NCBI GenBank assembly: GCA_022385805.1
Contig: MU277777.1
Location: forward strand, 1,869-65,330
From: Pilatotrama ljubarskyi
Taxonomy: Eukaryota > Basidiomycota > Agaricomycetes > Polyporales > Polyporaceae
Reading direction: 5' to 3'
Length of the DNA stretch: 63,462 bases
This document shows positions 59,178-63,462 of this stretch, in pieces; positions within the stretch are counted from its first letter, which is position 1, and the number at the start of each line of letters is the position of its first letter. A model generated the notes under the pieces. That model saw nothing but the letters and a program-made list of their open reading frames with translations. It was not told the origin of the DNA and did no database searches. A program made the translations under genes and the position numbers.

Positions 59178-59857
59178 CCTTAAGTATGACAAAGCTAGCG
59201 GTGCGATAGATGAAGCAGAGATCGTCGTGCTGTGTGTGAGGAGAGATCGGGCGAGGAGAGACGAGGGCGGGCGATGCGCGGGCGTAACGTACTCGTCTGC
59301 TTTATGACGGCGCTCGGATGCGCGTGCTAGCAGAATGCCAAGGGCGTGCTCCACCGCGCGGACATCGTCACCCATCAGCCACCCCCGCCTCGCCCTCGCC
59401 CTGCCCCACCCCGCCCCACGCGCCCTCACATCACGCGCTCCACGTGACACACCCGCCGCGCTCTCAGATCTTGTTGAGAGATCTAAAGGGCGCGTGCGAT
59501 TCGCCCCGCAGACAGAGTCCGTCCCGAGTGCCGATGCCTGCTGCCTTCCCTTCCCAGCTGCCCGCCCTGCGCCCGCCCCTGCCCTTCTTGCCCTCCGACC
59601 ACCATCTCCCTCAGCCACCAACGCGTCGCCCCGCCCACACGCGCCCTCCCGCCCCCGCCGTCGCGTCTCCTCCCCCGCCCGCGCGCCTGCTCGCACAATA
59701 CCCCTTTCGCGCCGTTCTCCTATCGCGTAAGCCCGCAAGACCCTTTGCGCGCGCATCCCGCCCCTGCTCACCTCTCTTCGCGCTACTCAGCGACGTCGCT
59801 CTTGCCCCTATACCTCGTACTGAGCAGCTCACGTAACCCACCTCGACGCGCGCAAAC
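59178..59857. promoter_or_regulatory. C-rich divergent promoter between SUR7-like gene and H2A.Z
   Basis: 680 bases between two divergent start codons. From about 59330 to 59850 the plus strand is dominated by C with few long G runs. A palindromic CACGTG (E-box) lies near 59441 within GTGCGTCACGTG-like sequence (CTCCACGTGACAC). No TATA element is clear. Confidence 0.45.
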
Positions 59858-60521
59858 ATGCCTCCCTCTCCGAAGAAGTCTGGGGGAAAGTCCAAGGCCG
59901 GGGCCGCCTCCGCGGCCGCGACACAGGATGCCCCCGCGCCCCAACAGCGCGTCCTCCAGACGCGCAGCCAGAAAGCCGGTCTCCAGGTTCGCCACCCCTC
60001 GCGCCTGCGCCGCGTGCGACGACAGAGCGGCGCGATGCTGACCGCGCGATACGTTCTAGTTCCCCGTGGGCCGTATCCACCGATACCTCAAGCAGCGCAC
60101 GCAGCACAACGTCCGCATCGGCGCCAAGGCCGCCGTCTACACCTCCGCCATCCTCGAGTACCTCACTGCCGAGGTCCTCGAGCTCGCCGGTGCGTCCCTT
60201 CCCTATTCCGTACCTTTACCCTCGCGATGCTGACATGGAAGCGTGCGCGCGCGCGCAGGAAACGCGTCAAAGGACCTAAAGGTGAAACGCATCACCCCGC
60301 GCCACCTCCAACTCGCCATCCGCGGCGACGAGGAGCTCGACACGCTCGTTCGCGCGACAATCGCTGGTGGAGGTACGTGCCCCCCCTGCCTTCCCGTCCG
60401 TATCTCAGTAATAGCCGGGCTGACGCGCCGCCCGTGCGCGCTCGTAGGTGTGCTGCCGTTCATCCACAAGAGCCTCACGCAGGGCAAGAAGAAGGGCGCC
60501 GCCGCCGAGGGGCAGCAGTAG
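59858..60521 (+). CDS. HTZ1: Histone H2A.Z
   Basis: Four exons (59858-59986, 60060-60189, 60259-60372, 60448-60521) give 148 residues. The core reads [19 protein letters not shown], then [19 protein letters not shown], followed by [20 protein letters not shown] and [12 protein letters not shown]. The RGDEELDTL motif and the alpha-C region with KRITPRHLQ mark the H2A.Z variant rather than canonical H2A, as does the lack of an SQE C-terminal motif. H2A.Z replaces H2A next to transcription start sites. The N-terminal tail is rich in Lys/Ala/Ser ([13 protein letters not shown]) with several possible acetylation sites. Variant H2A genes often keep introns, as here. Confidence 0.96.
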
Positions 60522-60970
60522 ACAAGATTTACCCTCGCGTATGGGAATCTTGTGGAGGATGGGTTCGGTCGACGGTCGTGATCTAGCACTGGCACTCGAG
60601 CGCGCGTTTGGTGTATTCTAGGTCGGTGTATGTGTATGATGTGTGTGCTGATGAAGTGCAGGTTGTCCACCCGAAAGTGCTAGGACCGTTCGATCGCCGA
60701 TGCAGGCCAATATTATTTGTGAGGGCGAACGTGCGAGCTCGGAGGAGCAGCAACTCCCAAGAAAAATGAGGGCATTTTGACATTCTTTGACAGCAGGACC
60801 AATCGCTAGTTCGTCCCGGGACGGGTGCACACACGTCGTGATGGCAGGGTGCTGGTAGGGTATCGTCGATTCAATACGGCGGTTTACAGGCTAGTATACA
60901 GGAGCGAGCTAAGGATAGAAGTGATCACAACTTCCAACAGCGAGCCTGGAGGTATGAACGGCCTCGGTGC
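60522..60970. other. Convergent 3' intergenic region
   Basis: Between the ends of H2A.Z (plus) and the CsbD-like gene (minus). I see no coding sequence. Confidence 0.5.
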
Positions 60971-61617
60971 TCAGTCATGAGGGGCGCGAGCCTGGCCCTG
61001 GGCGGCGAGCTTCCCGCCCGCCTCGCGCAGCTCGCCCTTCTCATGCATCGCCGCGTTGTGCGTCATCTTCCCCGCGACCTACGCGGTATACTCATCGTCA
61101 GCGTCGGTTCCTCCTCCAAGCAGGCGTACGAGGAGGGCACTCTCACCTTCTGCGTCTTCCCGATTATCTTGTCCGTCATCTTCGCCTTGCCCTCCGGCAA
61201 GTTCGCGTCGGCCGCGTCTCCGCCTCCGCCTTCGCCGACAGCGACACCCCCTGCCTCGCTCGGCTGCACGCCCAAGGGCCGCCCCTCATCGTACGCCGTC
61301 CTGCTCCCCCGCGGGTTCTCCCCGAGTCCTCCCGCTCCCGCTAGCCCGGTGCTGCTCCCCAGCCCGGCACCCTGCCCAGGGGCAGGCGAAGCGGAGTGCT
61401 GGCCGCCGGCGACGACGGCGCCGGTGTCGGTGCCCGCGCCGAACTCGCGCTCGTTACGGTCCTGCCAGACGCGCGAGTCGTTCGTCACGTCCGCGCTGTA
61501 GTCGGGCGCGGCGGGGGCGGCCCCGCGGGAGCCGGGGAGGGGGTCGGAGGAGTTGTGGATGTGGTGAGAGGGGGGTGGCTGTTTGGCGAAGGTCTCGGAG
61601 GGGGGGAATTGGGACAT
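60971..61617 (-). CDS. CsbD-like stress protein
   Basis: Two exons on the minus strand (61617-61147, 61078-60971) give 192 residues. The protein is hydrophilic throughout. The first 120 residues are Gly/Ser/Pro/Ala-rich and disordered. The C-terminal 45 residues carry a pattern like the CsbD domain (KMTDKIIGKTQKVAGKMT, then HEKGELREAGGKL). CsbD-like proteins are small stress-induced proteins of unknown action in bacteria and fungi. The splice joins QK and VAGKM so the domain is only complete after splicing. The start MSQFPPSETF was chosen as the first ATG of the frame. Confidence 0.78.
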
Positions 61618-63462
61618 TGTGTTTGGGTTGTGGTGGATGTTAGTAACTTAGTGTTGGTTGGGTGCGGTGTTTGGGTGATGGGTAGGTGGAGGGGTGTAGT
61701 GGTGAGTTGTGAGGTTCAAGACTGGTAAGCTACAGTACAGTGAGGTGATCCAAGTGCTTTTATAGTCGTTCGCTCTCGAGGAGCGGGAGGAGGTGGTGGG
61801 ATGTGACGTCAGAGGCGTCATGTCGCGAAGGGAAACGCCCTCTGGAGTTTGGTTGCGGGGCCCACACCAACAGGCGGAGGAGCGTCCCAAGACTCCCAGC
61901 AGTAGAGTGATGAGGCTCACCAATGGTCGCGTAGTCCTTGGCCGTTAGGAGAGGTGGTGGTGGGCGCTCGTTGGAGGGACGACAGGGGACGACTCGTATA
62001 CGGACTCCGTGCTCGCACCAGGCCCGAGCATAACTTACAGTAGTACTTCGGCAATTGTATGGCGGAGCTCGTCATAGTGTGCTAGAGAAATATCGTAGCC
62101 TCATGGCAGGTCGTACTCCGGCGGTGCGAGGTGCGTGCGCCGGGAACCATACTGTATCCTGCCGAGGAACCTCGTCAGCGCTCGACTCTCGATTGAGCTC
62201 AAGAGACTGACTCTACCGACGTTGGATCTTTTCTTGGAACGAGCTTGCATGCACCTCCTGTAGCACGGCAGGCAAAGGGGGGGGGACCCCGGGCGCGATA
62301 GCTGGGGGATAGCCACGACCGGCGTTTAACTGTACCCGAGCTTTCACACGCCTCTCACCGCGTGGCTTAGTTAAACTATGCCTGGCCTATGGCCCGTATA
62401 TAGCGAGCAGGAAAAGGAAAACTATCACATTGGCGTATGCAGGCAGGCGATAGCAGTGTGATAGCCATGCGTCGACGAGCTGCCCGACAATGTGATAGCC
62501 AAGTGCTCTTTGACTTCCTCAGAGTGTTACTGGCTCGCGCCTTCTGAAAATTTGAAAGGCCGCTTTCACACGTCTGTGACCAAGCGCTTGAGCGAGTTGA
62601 GTTCAGTCCTGCCACGAGGCTACTCACCGCTTTCCACACGTCCACCCCTGTCTCAATACAATCTCATGTCTGCCCCGCGTCACTCTTCGTGCAAACATGG
62701 AAGGCAAGTGGTATCTAACCAACAAATGAGGCTCCGCCACTACTTCTGCTTACTTCCTAGGTACGCTCGATTTCCGTCTCAGTTGCTGATCAACGAGGTC
62801 GGACCCTGTACTCTAGTCGCCATCTGTTCACTATAGCTAGTCGATAGCAGGGCCCGACACCAGGTTTTCCGGTGGATTTGATCTGTCTTAACAGATCTCG
62901 TGAGCCTGTCCAAAATCCCGCTCAGCAGACGTGCAGTTGTGTGCGTCCTCACGCATTTTCGCGGCTATGTTGTGCCTGACCATAGCCTTTCACCTCTCTT
63001 CAGCCAAACGAGCCAAACGGCGCCTTTCTGCTCTGCGTCACACCGCTTCCACTTACCCGCACCAGACCGCCCCGTTCGTCACGCGTTACCGGTCCACCCC
63101 GCGCAATCCCGCTCACCATAACACCGCTTCGAGCCCCCCCGCGCCAAACCACACCATTCCCACCATGACGCCGTTACACCGCGACCACCCAGCGACGCCA
63201 AACCCGCCAAGCCACAACACTCCTCGCCGTGTCACGTCGCACCCGACCACGCTTGGAGCACGTCGCTCGACACCGTGTCACGCATCCCCGCCCCATTGCA
63301 CTCCTCCACCCGAGACCGTGCCGCTCCCATTCCGCCTCGCACCCAACCGCGCAGTTTTAAAAACCGCTTACACTCCAATCGCACAGTTCTACTTCCGGCC
63401 ACACACAATCCCGCCCGATCGCGCCAGGTGCGCTCGCGGCCGCGCCGCTGCCCTCTCGTCGC
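61618..63462. other. 1.8 kb right end, C-rich, no gene recognised
   Basis: The left part is the promoter region of the CsbD-like gene. Near 62422-62498 is a short inverted repeat. From about 63000 to the end the plus strand is C-rich with recurring words such as CACCGC and CACACC. The frame at 62900-63121 has no domain. A gene starting beyond the window cannot be ruled out. Confidence 0.45.
62422..62498. repeat. Short inverted repeat with an extra direct copy
   Basis: CTATCACATTG at 62422-62432 is the exact reverse complement of CAATGTGATAG at 62488-62498. A further TGTGATAGCCA copy lies near 62457-62467 and another overlaps the right arm. Three or four copies of TGTGATAG within 77 bases may form a hairpin or a factor-binding array. 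Confidence 0.5.

Noticed and set aside
59318..59836. Plus-strand frame of 172 codons rich in Pro, Arg and Ala
   Set aside because: It lies in the C-rich promoter of H2A.Z. The composition alone keeps the frame open.
1..63462. CRISPR arrays, rRNA genes or bacterial-type operons
   Set aside because: None seen. The intron-rich genes show that the DNA is fungal nuclear.

Overview
The window is nuclear DNA of a filamentous basidiomycete, most likely an Agaricomycete (a Polyporales-type fungus is a reasonable guess, not proven). Reasons: compact genes split by many short GT-AG introns of about 50-70 bases, several very small exons, no operon-style arrangement, and protein families typical of mushrooms and wood-decay fungi (DUF6533 membrane protein, Cop/Omp-like sesquiterpene synthase, F-box-like proteins, OrdA-like cytochromes P450). 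Exon borders were worked out by hand from splice consensus and reading-frame continuity. Most genes close to an exact multiple of three. Exceptions are stated.

Left part (1-14 kb): a tail-to-tail pair of paralogous genes of unknown function (808-1785 and 3228-2147), ARPC5 of the Arp2/3 complex, an F-box/WD40/UIM protein, a class I terpene synthase with an unusual hydrophobic C-terminal tail, and a small conserved protein.

Middle (14-37 kb): a 4.6 kb stretch without a convincing gene, a two-helix membrane protein, two divergent low-complexity or coiled-coil proteins, a degenerate tRNA-like sequence, a complete P450, a multi-pass membrane protein (DUF7702-like), an RluA-family pseudouridine synthase, an intronless F-box-like protein, and a secreted beta-lactamase-fold serine hydrolase.

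Right part (37-63 kb): LCL3 and TAH18 sharing a 157-base divergent promoter, a DUF6533 membrane protein that may be damaged, a SNF2 ATPase with RING finger and SUMO-interacting-like motif, an MDR oxidoreductase, a clathrin-adaptor beta subunit, a second P450, a SUR7/PalI-like membrane protein divergent from histone H2A.Z, and a CsbD-like protein. The last 1.8 kb is C-rich and has no recognisable gene.

The genes are mostly unrelated housekeeping and accessory genes. A terpene synthase and two P450s lie on one 46 kb segment but are too scattered to be called a biosynthetic cluster. The oddest items are the unnamed paralog pair at the left end and the tail on the terpene synthase.
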